Counted from the first letter of the stretch, positions 17,470 to 26,475 are shown. The stretch: DNA of 64,000 bases from Gammaproteobacteria bacterium (GCA_016874295.1 VGUH01000006.1:55188-119187); one strand, 5' to 3'. The notes: a model not told the origin generated them from the sequence alone. A program made the numbers and translations.

Positions 17470-19335
17470 ATGAATTCGCCCGCCTCCCAGGCCCTGACCG
17501 CAGCGCAGGCACAACGCCTGGAGCGCGCGTTCCACCTGCTTCGGCAGCAAGGACCCGAAGCCGCAATGTCGATCGCGCGTGCCGTCGTGCGGGAGGCGCC
17601 GCGCGCCCCGGACGCCCAGCATCTGCTGGCACTGTGCCACGTTGCCGCCCGCGATCACCGGCAGGCCGAAGAGGCTTTCCGGCGCGCGCTGGAGCTGGCT
17701 CCGGCCAATGCACAGGTCCTCGGCAATTACGGCAATCTGCTGCGTAGCCTCGGCCGGCGCGAGGACGCCTTGCGCGCCTTTCGCAGCGTCACCGATCTGG
17801 CGCCGCACTCCGCGCGGGCGTGGGTCAACCTGGGACTCGCCGCGCTGGAAACCGGTGGCCCGGCCGAGGCGCTCGTCGCCCTCGAACGGGCGGCCCGGCT
17901 GCAACCCGGCGCCGCGTACGTGTGGCACGCGCTCGGTAATGCTCGCCGCGCCGGCGGCGATCTCGAAGCCGCGGAAGCGGCGTTCCGCAGGGCGATCGCG
18001 CTGGAACCTGCCGGTGCCCATGTCTGGATCAACCTGGCCGCGGTACTCCGATTGCTCGGCCGGCCGGCCGAAGCCCTGCCGTGCCTCGAAGAAGCGCGAA
18101 AGCGCGGCTTTGCCGGGCCCGAACTGCCGGACATCGGCAGCGGCGCGTTGCTCGACATCGGCGAGCTCTACGCCGCGCTCGCGCAGGTCCGCGATCTGAC
18201 ACGATCGTTTCCGGAGTACGTCCCCGGGCACCTCACCCTGGCCCACCTGCTGTGGGAGTACGGTCCCGCGTTGGAAACCGAGGAAGACCCGTTCAGCGCG
18301 ATATCGAGCGCCGCCGGGGATCAGCTGTCCAATACGCCGCTGCAACTGGCCTGCATCGGCCTGCTGCTCGCCGCACGACGTGGAGAGGATGCGCTGGCGA
18401 TGATCCGGCGCGAGCGGGCGCGGCGCGATGATCCGCTGCTGACGGCGCTGGAAGCGACCGCCCTCGACATCCTCGGCCGCGCGGATGAGGCTGGCGTCTG
18501 CTACGCCGCGGCGCACCGGACCCTGGGCAACCGCGATCCGGCATTCCTGAATGCATTCACGCGCCACCTCCTGAAAGCCGGCAAGTGGGATGACGCGGCC
18601 AGGCGCGCCGAGGAAACCCTCGCAGCCCAGCGGGACAACCAGGAAGCCTGGGCGCTGCTGGGCACGGCCTGGCGGCTGCTCGGGGACCGGCGCGAGTACT
18701 GGCTGTTCGACTACGAACGCCTGATCGCCATGATCGAAGTGGAGCCGCCTCCGGACTTCACCGACCGGGAAAGCTTCTGCGCCGCGCTTGCGGCGACGCT
18801 CGAGCCGATGCACAAGGCACGCCGCGAACCGGTCCATCAGAGCCTGCGTGGTGGGTCGCAGACGCCGGGCCAGCTCTTCGGCAGGCCGGACCTGCTGATC
18901 CGGGACACCGAGGCGGCGATGAAGCGCGCCGTCCTGCGCCACATCGCGACGCTGCCTGACGATCCCGCCCATCCTTTCCTGAGGCGCAAGGCATCGAGCG
19001 TGCGCTTCGTCGGATCATGGTCGGTGAAGCTTCTGTCCTCGGGAAATCACGCCAATCACATCCATTCGCGGGGATGGATGAGCTCGGCGTTCTATGTATC
19101 CCTGCCGCCTTCCATACGCAATCAGGACGCAGGCGGGGACGACCGGTCCGGCTGGATCCAGTTCGGACAGCCGCCGGCCGAACTCGGCCTCGACCTGCCG
19201 CCCAGGCGGCTCATCCATCCGCGCGTCGGATGCGTGGCGCTGTTCCCGTCCTACCTGTGGCACGGCACGGTTCCCTTCGTGGACGCCGCCGCGCGCGTCA
19301 CCATCGCTTTCGACATGACGCCGGCGGACGCATGA
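17470..19335 (+). CDS. TPR-repeat putative Fe(II)/2-oxoglutarate oxygenase
   Basis: 621 residues. About 12 TPR-like helix pairs occupy residues 10-440 (AQHLLALCHVAARDHRQAEE, VWHALGNARRAGGDLEAAEA). The C-terminal 200 residues fit the putative 2OG-Fe(II) oxygenase family: NHANHIHSRGWMSSAFYVSL near 525 supplies the HxH-type iron ligands, LWHGTVPF near 596 the distal His, and AARVTIAF the 2OG-binding Arg. It probably hydroxylates a protein or peptide presented by the TPRs. ATG 17470 follows the receptor terminator by 88 bases. The methyltransferase gene begins 4 bases after its stop. Confidence 0.85.
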   Translation: MNSPASQALTAAQAQRLERAFHLLRQQGPEAAMSIARAVVREAPRAPDAQHLLALCHVAARDHRQAEEAFRRALELAPANAQVLGNYGNLLRSLGRREDALRAFRSVTDLAPHSARAWVNLGLAALETGGPAEALVALERAARLQPGAAYVWHALGNARRAGGDLEAAEAAFRRAIALEPAGAHVWINLAAVLRLLGRPAEALPCLEEARKRGFAGPELPDIGSGALLDIGELYAALAQVRDLTRSFPEYVPGHLTLAHLLWEYGPALETEEDPFSAISSAAGDQLSNTPLQLACIGLLLAARRGEDALAMIRRERARRDDPLLTALEATALDILGRADEAGVCYAAAHRTLGNRDPAFLNAFTRHLLKAGKWDDAARRAEETLAAQRDNQEAWALLGTAWRLLGDRREYWLFDYERLIAMIEVEPPPDFTDRESFCAALAATLEPMHKARREPVHQSLRGGSQTPGQLFGRPDLLIRDTEAAMKRAVLRHIATLPDDPAHPFLRRKASSVRFVGSWSVKLLSSGNHANHIHSRGWMSSAFYVSLPPSIRNQDAGGDDRSGWIQFGQPPAELGLDLPPRRLIHPRVGCVALFPSYLWHGTVPFVDAAARVTIAFDMTPADA

Positions 19336-19339
19336 CCCC

Positions 19340-20280
19340 ATGAATCTGCGTCATTGGGAGAGCTATTACCGCACGGGCGCGCTCGCAAGCTGTCCGCTGG
19401 GGCCCGGCGGCTACACCGAGGAGGTGCGCGACATCTGGGTGGAGTTCTTCTCGGCATTGCCCTCGGGTGCGCGGATCCTCGACATCGGCACCGGCAACGG
19501 CGCGATTGCCCTGATCGCCAAGGAGACCGCCTCCGCCCTGGGCAAGCGCTTCGAGATCGTCGGCACCGATCTCGCGCGCAGATTGATCCGCTGCGCGACG
19601 TTCCGGACGGCGCCCGACTGTTGCGGGAGATCCGCTTCCACGCGCGCGTCGCCAGCGAGAATCTGCCCTTCGCGCCGGGCAGCTTCGAAGCGGTCAGCGG
19701 CCAGTACGCGCTCGAGTACACGGAGATGGCGCAGTCACTGCGGGAGATTCACCGCGTCCTGGTTTCCGGCGGCCGCGCACAATTCCTCGTGCATCATGCC
19801 GATTCGGTCATCGCCCGCAATGCCCGGGAATCGCTGCGGCAGTCCGCCCTCGTGCTGGAAGAAACCAAGGTTTTCCGCAAGCTGCGCAGGCACCTGAAAT
19901 CCGCTGAACGCGCGACTCCCGCCGCGCGCCGATCGCTCAACGAGCTGGTCGCGCTCGTGGGGAGGCTGCGCGCAGCCGGCGCCGGCGCGGGCGACCGTTT
20001 GATCCTCGACGTCACCGTGGATGCGGTCCACAAGCTGCTGATGGCGCGTGAGCAGTTGAGCCAGGCGGCGCTCGCGCTCGAGGCCGAACGTGTCGAGACC
20101 GCCATCCGCGCCTCGGTCCACCGGCTGCAGGAGCTGATCCGCTGCTGTCAAACGGAGGCGGGCATCCGGCAGATCGAGCGATGCGCCGCGGATCAGGGTT
20201 TCGAGGTCGCGGAAACCGTGCCCCAGTATCACCGCGGCGCCAATTTCGTCGGCTGGCGTCTGCGGCTCGCCCGACCCTGA
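19340..20280 (+). pseudogene. SAM-dependent methyltransferase with a single-base frameshift
   Basis: Class I methyltransferase split by a one-base loss. The first part (19340 to about 19579) reads MNLRHWESYYRTG and the SAM loop ARILDIGTGNGAIALI, then VGTDLA. The remainder continues in the next frame (IDPLRDVPDGARLLREI, then SENLPFAPGSFEAVSGQYAL and the post-motif region) to the stop at 20280. The break maps to GCGCGCAG at 19574-19581: adding one C restores GCG CGC CAG and an uninterrupted chain of about 313 residues. It starts 4 bases after the TPR-oxygenase stop. It is either a true pseudogene or a sequence error; the intact downstream frame argues the loss is recent or artefactual. Confidence 0.8.
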
Positions 20281-20283
20281 ACC

Positions 20284-20306
20284 GGGCGCCGCCGGGCTAG
20301 GCGCCC
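20284..20306. terminator. Hairpin between convergent genes
   Basis: GGGCGCC (20284-20290) pairs with GGCGCCC (20300-20306), spanning the stop codon of the minus-strand hydroxylase gene and lying just after the methyltransferase stop. The stem is strong and GC-rich but has no U-tract, so termination efficiency is doubtful. Confidence 0.4.
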
Positions 20307-21475
20307 GCCTCCGGCACGGTGCCGTGAAATGCGTCGGTCGCCGCGATCACGCTGCGGATTGCGTCGCGCTCCTCGGGAGACAGCCTCGGCGACCAGATGT
20401 CGCAGATCAGGATCACGCGCGTCTGGTCGCTCTCGTTCCAGGCCTCGTGCTCGATCGTGTCGTCGAAGACCCACGCCTCCCCCAAGCGCCATTCACGCAT
20501 CTCGCCGCCGACCCGGAAGCCGCAGCCGGGCGGCAGAACGAGCGGCAGATGCACCACGAGACGGAAGTTCGCGACTCCATGATGCGGCGGAATGCGCGTG
20601 CGCGGCTTCAATACCGAGAACATCGCCGTCGGCGACCGCAGCTCGACCTGCGGCTGCGGCAGCCGGCCGAGCGCCTGCATCGTCCTTGGCGCGCGGCGAC
20701 AGCGTTCCTCGACCCGCCGGCCGTGCTCGTAGAAGTGATACGCGCTCCAGCGCGGCGAGCGATTGAGTTCCCGCCACTGATCGAGCGGCACGTGACTGAC
20801 GTACTGGATGTAGGGGACGAATCCGGCTTCATCCTCGGCGAGGATTGCCGCCAGTTCCTGCCGGACGGACTCCGTCGCGCCCTCGAATTCCGGCAGCCAC
20901 GGGAATTCCCCGCGCTCGTAGAACTCGATCGGCGGCAGCCCTGGGTAGCAGTACTCGACCGGTTCCTGCTGGTAGCGTTTGCGCGTCCGCAGCGTGGTGG
21001 CAATGAACGCCTCGAGGCGGCGGCGCTCGGCGGGCGTGCATTCGCTGCCCGCGGCGGCCGTACGCTCGCGGATGAACCGGCCGAGTTTGTCGACGTACTG
21101 CGCATGGACCGAGCGCGCGCGCAGCACAGCCTTGAGCGTGAGCGGGTCCATGGCATGATCCGGCGGCGCCTGCACCAGGGCGATGCCATAGGCCGATGCA
21201 GCCTCGAGCTTCCGGCCGAGCCGGTCGAGCAGGCTGGCGCGCATCAGCAAGGCCGGAAAGCTCCGGCTGTCCACCTCGAGCGCCTTGCGCAGCGCATCGA
21301 ACGCGCCACCCACGTCGTGCAGCCTCTGGCGCACGGCGGCGAGGTTGAGCCACAGCCCGATGTCCGCCCCGTCGTGGGTCAGTGCTTCGAGGAGCGCCGA
21401 CTGCGCGGCGTTCATGTCGCCCGCCGCCATGGCCCGCGAGGCTGCCTGCTGCAATTGTGAGACCACCGCGTCCAT
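20297..21475 (-). CDS. TPR-repeat aspartyl/asparaginyl beta-hydroxylase
   Basis: 392 residues. TPR units fill residues 5-115 (SALLEALTHDGADIGLWLNL, AFDALRKALEVDSRSF). The rest matches the AspH-type 2OG oxygenase domain: FYERGEFPWLPEFEGA near 190, SVLKPRTRIPPHHGVANFRL near 290 with the first iron-binding His, RLGEAWVFDDTIEHEAWN near 335 with the second His, and RVILICDIW with the 2OG-binding Arg. This is the third TPR-fused modifying enzyme beside the TonB receptor. It converges on the methyltransferase gene and diverges from the zinc-ribbon gene 50 bases away. Confidence 0.9.
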   Translation of the reverse strand: MDAVVSQLQQAASRAMAAGDMNAAQSALLEALTHDGADIGLWLNLAAVRQRLHDVGGAFDALRKALEVDSRSFPALLMRASLLDRLGRKLEAASAYGIALVQAPPDHAMDPLTLKAVLRARSVHAQYVDKLGRFIRERTAAAGSECTPAERRRLEAFIATTLRTRKRYQQEPVEYCYPGLPPIEFYERGEFPWLPEFEGATESVRQELAAILAEDEAGFVPYIQYVSHVPLDQWRELNRSPRWSAYHFYEHGRRVEERCRRAPRTMQALGRLPQPQVELRSPTAMFSVLKPRTRIPPHHGVANFRLVVHLPLVLPPGCGFRVGGEMREWRLGEAWVFDDTIEHEAWNESDQTRVILICDIWSPRLSPEERDAIRSVIAATDAFHGTVPEAGA

Positions 21476-21525
21476 TCCACGGTTAGACTAAGGCCCGGCA
21501 CATTGCGGCCGCAAGGCGCCGGCGG

Positions 21526-21861
21526 ATGCAGACCGCTCTCGTCACGCGGGATCCGGTGGGAAGCACGAACCTCAATTGCTGGAAGTGCGGTGCACCGCTC
21601 GCGCATCTTGACCCGCCCTTCGCTCGCACCGACGAATGCCGCGCCTGCCGGGCGGAACTCCACGTCTGCCGCCTGTGCCGCTTCTACGACACAAGCAAGG
21701 CGAAGCACTGCGCGGAACCCGTTGCCGACGAGGTCCAGAACAAGGAGCGGGCCAATTTCTGCGGCTATTTCGAGGCGGCACCGGGGCGCTTCCGGCTCCG
21801 CGGCGGAGGGCGCGAGGAGCGCGCTGGAGGCCCTGTTCGCGCCCAAAAAGTGAACCCGTGA
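21526..21861 (+). CDS. Small cysteine-rich (zinc-ribbon-like) protein, frameshifted near its end
   Basis: 111 residues as read. The conserved core has paired Cys motifs: CWKCGAPL, CRACRAELHVCRLCRFY and KHCAEPVADEVQNKERANFC, a pattern seen in small proteobacterial zinc-binding proteins of unknown function. The native tail of this family (ALEALFAPKK-like) lies in the next frame, ending at 21853. Removing one G from the GGGG run at 21783-21786 joins them cleanly, so the last 25 residues as read are probably wrong. It diverges from the AspH gene. Confidence 0.75.
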   Translation: MQTALVTRDPVGSTNLNCWKCGAPLAHLDPPFARTDECRACRAELHVCRLCRFYDTSKAKHCAEPVADEVQNKERANFCGYFEAAPGRFRLRGGGREERAGGPVRAQKVNP

Positions 21862-21894
21862 CGCAAAATCCCGTGTGACAGCTGGGGGCGGTTT

Positions 21895-21909
21895 CGGACA
21901 GAATGTCCG
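21895..21909. promoter_or_regulatory. Inverted repeat upstream of the desaturase
   Basis: CGGACA (21895-21900), a 3-base spacer and TGTCCG (21904-21909) form a perfect dyad 28 bases before the desaturase ATG. It could be an operator for a fatty-acid-responsive repressor; no known site was matched. Confidence 0.35.
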
Positions 21910-21936
21910 GGTCCCTCCCACCCCGGATTCCGTCAC

Positions 21937-23085
21937 ATGGATGCGACCGCCGCCGATCGTCCCCGCCTGCTCTGGGTAAACGTCCTGATGTTCGCGCTCA
22001 CTCTCGCCGCAGCACTGGTTATCGTGCCCTGGTACGGGTTCACGCGCGGATATAGCGCGGCGGCCTGGGCCTGGTTCGCCATCCTGCTGTATGCGAACGG
22101 GCTCGCGATCACCGGCGGCTACCACCGGCTGTGGTCGCACCGCACCTATGACGCGCACTGGTCCATCCGGCTGGTCTACATGTTCCTCGGCGCCATGGCG
22201 CTGCAGAACAGCGTGCTGGTCTGGGCGGCCGGCCACCGCGACCACCACAAGCACACCGACGACAACGACCGCGACCCCTACTCCGCCGGCCGCGGCCTGT
22301 GGTTCTCGCACATCGGCTGGATGCTGCGCCGCTACCCGAGCGGCGAGCCGAACTTCGACAACGTCCGCGACCTGCAGAAAGACCCGCTGGTTGCATTCCA
22401 GCACCGGTATTACTACGCGCTCGCAATCGGGCTGAACGTGCTCGTGCCGCTGGCGCTCGGCTGGCTGCACGGCGACCTCTGGGGCGTGTTCCTGCTGGCG
22501 GGCGTGCTGCGGCTCGTCGTCAGCCACCACTTCACGTTCCTGATCAATTCGGCCGCCCACGCCTTCGGCCATCAGCCCTACAGCGACGAGCACAGCGCCC
22601 GCGACAACGGCTGGCTCGCCTTCCTGACCTACGGCGAGGGCTATCACAACTTCCACCACCAGTTCGCCCACGACTACCGCAACGGCATCCGCTGGTGGCA
22701 GTGGGACCCGAGCAAGTGGCTGATCTGCTCCTTGTCCTGGGTCGGGCTCACGCGGCGGCTGAAGCGCACGCCGGCGGTCGCGATCCAGCGCGCGCGGCTC
22801 GCGATGCAGTTCCGCCGCATGGAAGCAAGTCTCGCCCGCAAGCGCGCGAGTCTCCCGCACGTGGACCTCGAGCACCTGCGCGCCCTCCTGGCCCGCGAGT
22901 ACGAGGTGTTCACCGCGACGCTCGCGAAGTGGACCCGGCTCACCGACGCCTGGTACCAGAGGACCCGCAGCGAGCTGGTCCAGCGCTGGGAGGAAGCGAG
23001 CTTCCGCTCCGAGACGCGCGCGCTGCTCGCGGAGCTCCGGCTGCAGCACCGGCGCCTCAAGCTGCTGGACGCCCAGCTCGCCTGA
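21937..23085 (+). CDS. Acyl-CoA (delta-9) fatty acid desaturase
   Basis: Integral-membrane di-iron desaturase of 382 residues that introduces a cis double bond into saturated acyl chains. All three histidine boxes are present: HRLWSH near residue 64, HRDHHKHTD near 104, and GYHNFHHQF near 237. There are four hydrophobic segments (about 12-35, 40-55, 155-175, 180-205). The C-terminal 100 residues form a charged helical extension (LARKRASLPHVDLEHLRALL) not seen in all relatives. Its stop is 5 bases before the S41 peptidase gene. Confidence 0.93.
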   Translation: MDATAADRPRLLWVNVLMFALTLAAALVIVPWYGFTRGYSAAAWAWFAILLYANGLAITGGYHRLWSHRTYDAHWSIRLVYMFLGAMALQNSVLVWAAGHRDHHKHTDDNDRDPYSAGRGLWFSHIGWMLRRYPSGEPNFDNVRDLQKDPLVAFQHRYYYALAIGLNVLVPLALGWLHGDLWGVFLLAGVLRLVVSHHFTFLINSAAHAFGHQPYSDEHSARDNGWLAFLTYGEGYHNFHHQFAHDYRNGIRWWQWDPSKWLICSLSWVGLTRRLKRTPAVAIQRARLAMQFRRMEASLARKRASLPHVDLEHLRALLAREYEVFTATLAKWTRLTDAWYQRTRSELVQRWEEASFRSETRALLAELRLQHRRLKLLDAQLA

Positions 23086-23090
23086 CCGCC

Positions 23091-24467
23091 ATGTCCCGGC
23101 TGCCCGTCACGGCGACCGGAATCCTCTGCACCCTCCTCGCGGCCTGCGGCGGGAGCGAAGACGGCGCGTCCGCGGGCGGCTGCGGCAACACGGCCAAGAT
23201 GCGCTTCGTGCGCGACACGGCCCGCGAGTGGTACCTGTTCGACGACCTGCTCCCGGCTAACGTCGACTTTGCCGATTACGCGGACGCGACGGAGTTGCTC
23301 GATGCGCTCACCGCGGAGGCGCGGGCGCAGGGCAAGGACCGCTATTTCAGCTACCTCACCACCCGCCAGGCGGACGACTCGATCCTCCAGGAAGGCGAGT
23401 TCATTGGCTTCGGCCTGCGCACGCGCATCGCGGGCGACCGCCTCTGGCTCACCGACGTGTTCGAGGACAGCCCCGCCGAGGAAGCGGGCCTTGCGCGCGG
23501 CACGGAAATCATCGCCATCGATTCCGGCAGCGGATTCGTCCCGATCGCCACGATTCTCGCGCAGGATCCCGAGCTCGAGGAGGCCTTCGGGCCCGCCGTC
23601 GAGGGCACGGAACGCGGTTTGCGCTTCGTGCCGTTGGGCGGCAGCGCGACGGAAGCGGTCTTCACCAAGCGCGTGGTCACGATCACCCCGCTCGCCCAGG
23701 GCGGCCCCGCCATCCTCGCCCTGCCCGCCAATCCGGCCGTACCCGTCGGCTACCTCAGCCTGCGCGCCTTCATCTCGACGGCGGAAACGCCTTTGCGGGA
23801 CGCGTATGCGGAGTTCCGGGCCCAGGGCATCGATTACTTCATCGTCGACCTGCGTTACAACGGCGGCGGTCTCGTCAGCATCGCCGAGCTGATCGGCGAC
23901 CTGAACGGCGCCGCTCGGGACGATAGCGATCTGTACTTCGAGATGCGCTTCAACGACCGGAAGTCCTCCGGCAACAACGTCCGCCGCCGCTTCGATCCGC
24001 AGCCGCAATCGGTGGCGCCGGTGCGCATCGCGTTCATCACGACCGGCCTCAGCGCCTCGGCGAGTGAACTCGTGGTTAATTCCCTCGCCCCCTGGATCGA
24101 GGTCGCGATCGTGGGCGACGACACCTTCGGCAAGCCGGTCGGCCAGTCGGCATTCGACCTCTCGGGCTGCGACACGCGGCTCCGGCTCGTCACCTTCCAG
24201 TTCACGAATGCCGACGGCCAGGGCGGGTACTACGAGGGCCTTGCCTCCCTCCTGCCATTCGCCTGCCGGGCCGAGGACGACCTCGCGTACCCGCCGGGCG
24301 CCCCGGCCGAGCCCTCGACCGCCGAGGCACTCGCCTGGCTGGGTACCGGCGCTTGTACCGACACCCTGACTGCCTGGACCGGCAAGCTCCGCGAGGAGCT
24401 GGCCTGGCGCGTGCCACGGCTGCGCAAGCCCGCGTCCGCCCAGGTCTACCTCCCGGGCCTGTACTAA
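23091..24467 (+). CDS. S41-family (C-terminal processing type) peptidase, lipoprotein
   Basis: 458 residues. Lipobox LLAAC near residue 19, then a domain with REWYLFDDLLPANVDFADY typical of bacterial S41 lipoproteins, a PDZ-like segment (SPAEEAGLARGTEIIAIDSG, about 128-148) and the tail-specific protease core: DLRYNGGGLVSIAELIGDL near 255 and the catalytic Ser region FITTGLSASASELVVN near 320. It is probably an outer-membrane or periplasmic protease. ATG 23091 closely follows the desaturase. Confidence 0.88.
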   Translation: MSRLPVTATGILCTLLAACGGSEDGASAGGCGNTAKMRFVRDTAREWYLFDDLLPANVDFADYADATELLDALTAEARAQGKDRYFSYLTTRQADDSILQEGEFIGFGLRTRIAGDRLWLTDVFEDSPAEEAGLARGTEIIAIDSGSGFVPIATILAQDPELEEAFGPAVEGTERGLRFVPLGGSATEAVFTKRVVTITPLAQGGPAILALPANPAVPVGYLSLRAFISTAETPLRDAYAEFRAQGIDYFIVDLRYNGGGLVSIAELIGDLNGAARDDSDLYFEMRFNDRKSSGNNVRRRFDPQPQSVAPVRIAFITTGLSASASELVVNSLAPWIEVAIVGDDTFGKPVGQSAFDLSGCDTRLRLVTFQFTNADGQGGYYEGLASLLPFACRAEDDLAYPPGAPAEPSTAEALAWLGTGACTDTLTAWTGKLREELAWRVPRLRKPASAQVYLPGLY

Positions 24468-24484
24468 GCCTCGGCCCGACCCTA

Positions 24485-24506
24485 TCTGTCGCCGTTTAGC
24501 GACAGA
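24485..24506. other. Hairpin in the gap before the bactofilin gene
   Basis: TCTGTCGC (24485-24492) and GCGACAGA (24499-24506) pair perfectly over 8 bases around a 6-base loop. It lies 18 bases after the peptidase stop and could act as a weak terminator or as an operator for the downstream operon. No T-run is seen. Confidence 0.45.
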
Positions 24507-24591
24507 GGAGAGGCTGCGCGGAAGCACTACGGCGTACTCGCTCGCCGACGGCCAAGTGGCTACTCTTGTCGTTCCCAACGGAGGACTGCCC

Positions 24592-25083
24592 ATGGCCATC
24601 TGGAAGGAAATCCTCGCCAAGGACTCGCCCCAGCGCGATGCGGCCCCTACGAGCGCGCCACCGGTGAACCGGCCGCGTCCGGAAGCCGTGCCGAGCGCCT
24701 CGCCGCCGCCGACCGCGCCGGTCAGCCGCAAGGATCTCAAGGAAACGATCATCGCCGCGGGTCTGACCTTCGAGGGCAAGATCGAAGGTTCCGGCCACGT
24801 GCGGATCTCCGGCCGCTTCAAGGGTGACGTGTATTTGGACGGCACGCTGACCGTCGATTCGGGCGCCCACCTCGCCGGCGCCGTGCGCGCGGGCTCGGTC
24901 GTGGTCGCGGGCGAGATCGAGGGAAACATCGAGGGCTCGCAGCGCGTCGAGCTGCACCAGACCGGCATCGTGAACGGCGATATCAGCGCGGGCTCCCTCA
25001 CCGTGGCGGACGGCGCGCGCATGCGCGGCAAGGCCGAATTCGGCTGGACCGATTCCGCTGGCAAGGGCGGCGGTCACCGCTGA
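24592..25083 (+). CDS. Bactofilin
   Basis: Polymer-forming cytoskeletal protein of 163 residues. A disordered Pro-rich N-terminus (about 8-45) leads into the right-handed beta-helix of the bactofilin domain, with repeating turns such as LTFEGKIEGSGHVRISGRFK, GDVYLDGTLTVDSGAHLAG and GEIEGNIEGSQRVELHQTG. GGAGGA at 24580-24585 is a strong Shine-Dalgarno sequence. Bactofilins scaffold cell-shape and peptidoglycan enzymes. Here it leads an operon with a zinc-ribbon protein and a cyclase-like protein. Confidence 0.92.
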   Translation: MAIWKEILAKDSPQRDAAPTSAPPVNRPRPEAVPSASPPPTAPVSRKDLKETIIAAGLTFEGKIEGSGHVRISGRFKGDVYLDGTLTVDSGAHLAGAVRAGSVVVAGEIEGNIEGSQRVELHQTGIVNGDISAGSLTVADGARMRGKAEFGWTDSAGKGGGHR

Positions 25084-25086
25084 TCC

Positions 25087-25437
25087 ATGGCGCGGGTGGT
25101 CGAACGGCGCACGGTCGGCAGGACGCGGTCCTGCCCGCACTGCCGGGCGACGATCCTCGAGAGCTCGTCGGTCTGCCCGGCCTGCCGGCACCACCTCCGA
25201 TTCGAGAACCGCCGCGGCGAGGAGCAGAACCCGGCAAGCCAGGTGGCGCTCAAGGTCTCCGGGCAATTCGCGCGCGCCGCGTCGGCAGGCCCCGGTGAAT
25301 ACCATGTCGTGGTCGTGATCCGCGATGCGGGCGGCGCCGAGCTCGCCCGCAAGGTCATCGGCGTGGGGGGCCTGGCACCCGGGGAAGAGCGCAAGGTCGA
25401 CCTCAGTGTCGAGATCTTCGACCCGACGGCGGCATGA
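25087..25437 (+). CDS. Zinc-ribbon protein
   Basis: 116 residues. Two CxxC pairs (CPHCRATIL and CPACRHHLRF, residues 16-38) form a rubredoxin-like zinc ribbon. A beta-rich domain follows (EYHVVVVIRDAGGAELARKV, GLAPGEERKVDLSVEI) resembling a small Ig-like or FxLYD-type module. It starts 3 bases after the bactofilin stop and overlaps the next gene as ATGA. Function is unknown; tight linkage to a bactofilin suggests a shared structural role. Confidence 0.78.
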   Translation: MARVVERRTVGRTRSCPHCRATILESSSVCPACRHHLRFENRRGEEQNPASQVALKVSGQFARAASAGPGEYHVVVVIRDAGGAELARKVIGVGGLAPGEERKVDLSVEIFDPTAA

Positions 25438-26466
25438 CGCTCAAGATCGCCGAACTGCACCACTTCACGATACGGATCCCGCCGGGACCGGACTCGGCCG
25501 GCGCGGCGCTGCGCTTCTACAACGACGTGCTCGGCCTCGACTCGGATCATGCCGCCTCGGATCGGCTGGGCGATGCCCTGCGAATCAATGCCGGCGGGCA
25601 TACCCAGGTCCATCTGCAGCCGGGCATCCCGAAGGCGCTCGCCAGCGGCGAGTTCGACGTGACTTCGCCCCATCTCGCCTGCGCCGTCGTCTCGATCGAC
25701 GAGGCCCAGGCGGAAGGAACTGGACCGGCTGGCCGTGCCGTATCGCGTGGTCCACGGGCGCCTGGGGCCCGCCTCGCGCCACCTGTTTCTCGCGGACCCG
25801 GCCGGCAATCTCATCGAACTGCACCAGCTCGGCACCTGCCGCTGCACGGCCCGGGCACGCGAGGGCATCGGCCAGGCCCGCGTCTCGGGCACGGTGCTGT
25901 TCGCGGACATGCGCGGGTTCACCGCGGTCGCCGAGCGGCTCGCGCCGTCGGACGTCGTGCCGCTGCTCAACGAGTACTTCGCGATGCTCTCGGCGGTCAC
26001 CCATGAGCACGGCGGCACGGTGTTCCACATGGCGGGCGACGGGCTCATGGCCGGGTTCGGTCTGCCCTTGTCGGCCGATGACGCGAGCGGACGCGCAATC
26101 GCCGCCGCCCGCAGCATGATCTCCGGATTCGGCCGGCTCGCCACCGACTGGAAGTCGCGGCTCGGCATCGAGACCGGCATCGGCATCGGCATCAACGCGG
26201 GCGACGTGATCGTCGGGGACGTCGGCGCCCCCGAGCGCCCGAGCTACACGCTGATCGGCGATACGGTGAATGTCGCGGCGCGGCTGGTGCAGCGCGCCCG
26301 CGCCGGTGAGGCGCTGTTTTCGTTGTCAGTCAAGCGCGCCCTCGACCCGGTCCCCACGGGCATCGTGGAACTGCCCCCGCTGATACTGCGGGGACGCACG
26401 CGGCCGGTCGAGATCTACTGCATGGCTTCGCCCAACCGCATCGATCTGCGCCCAGCCGCGGTCTGA
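25434..26466 (+). pseudogene. VOC-domain / class III nucleotidyl cyclase fusion with a single-base frameshift
   Basis: The N-terminal part (25434 to about 25716) is a glyoxalase/VOC domain (LHHFTIRIPPGPDSAGAALR, RINAGGHTQVHLQPG, then in the second frame HLFLADPAGNLIEL). The C-terminal part is an adenylate/guanylate cyclase domain: VLFADMRGFTAVAERL, HMAGDGLMAGFG and LIGDTVNVAARLVQRA, so both metal-binding Asp and the Asn/Arg of the catalytic site are kept. The usual Lys before the second Asp is His. Removing one G of GG at 25716-25717 gives a single chain of about 343 residues. It overlaps the zinc-ribbon gene as ATGA, in the bactofilin operon. Confidence 0.8.
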
Positions 26467-26475
26467 GGCGCCGGG

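Noticed and set aside
19574..19581. Programmed ribosomal frameshifting in the methyltransferase (and likewise in the transpeptidase)
   Set aside because: The site lacks an X XXY YYZ slippery heptamer or a rare codon with strong pairing in the new frame, and no supporting pseudoknot is evident. A missing base is simpler.
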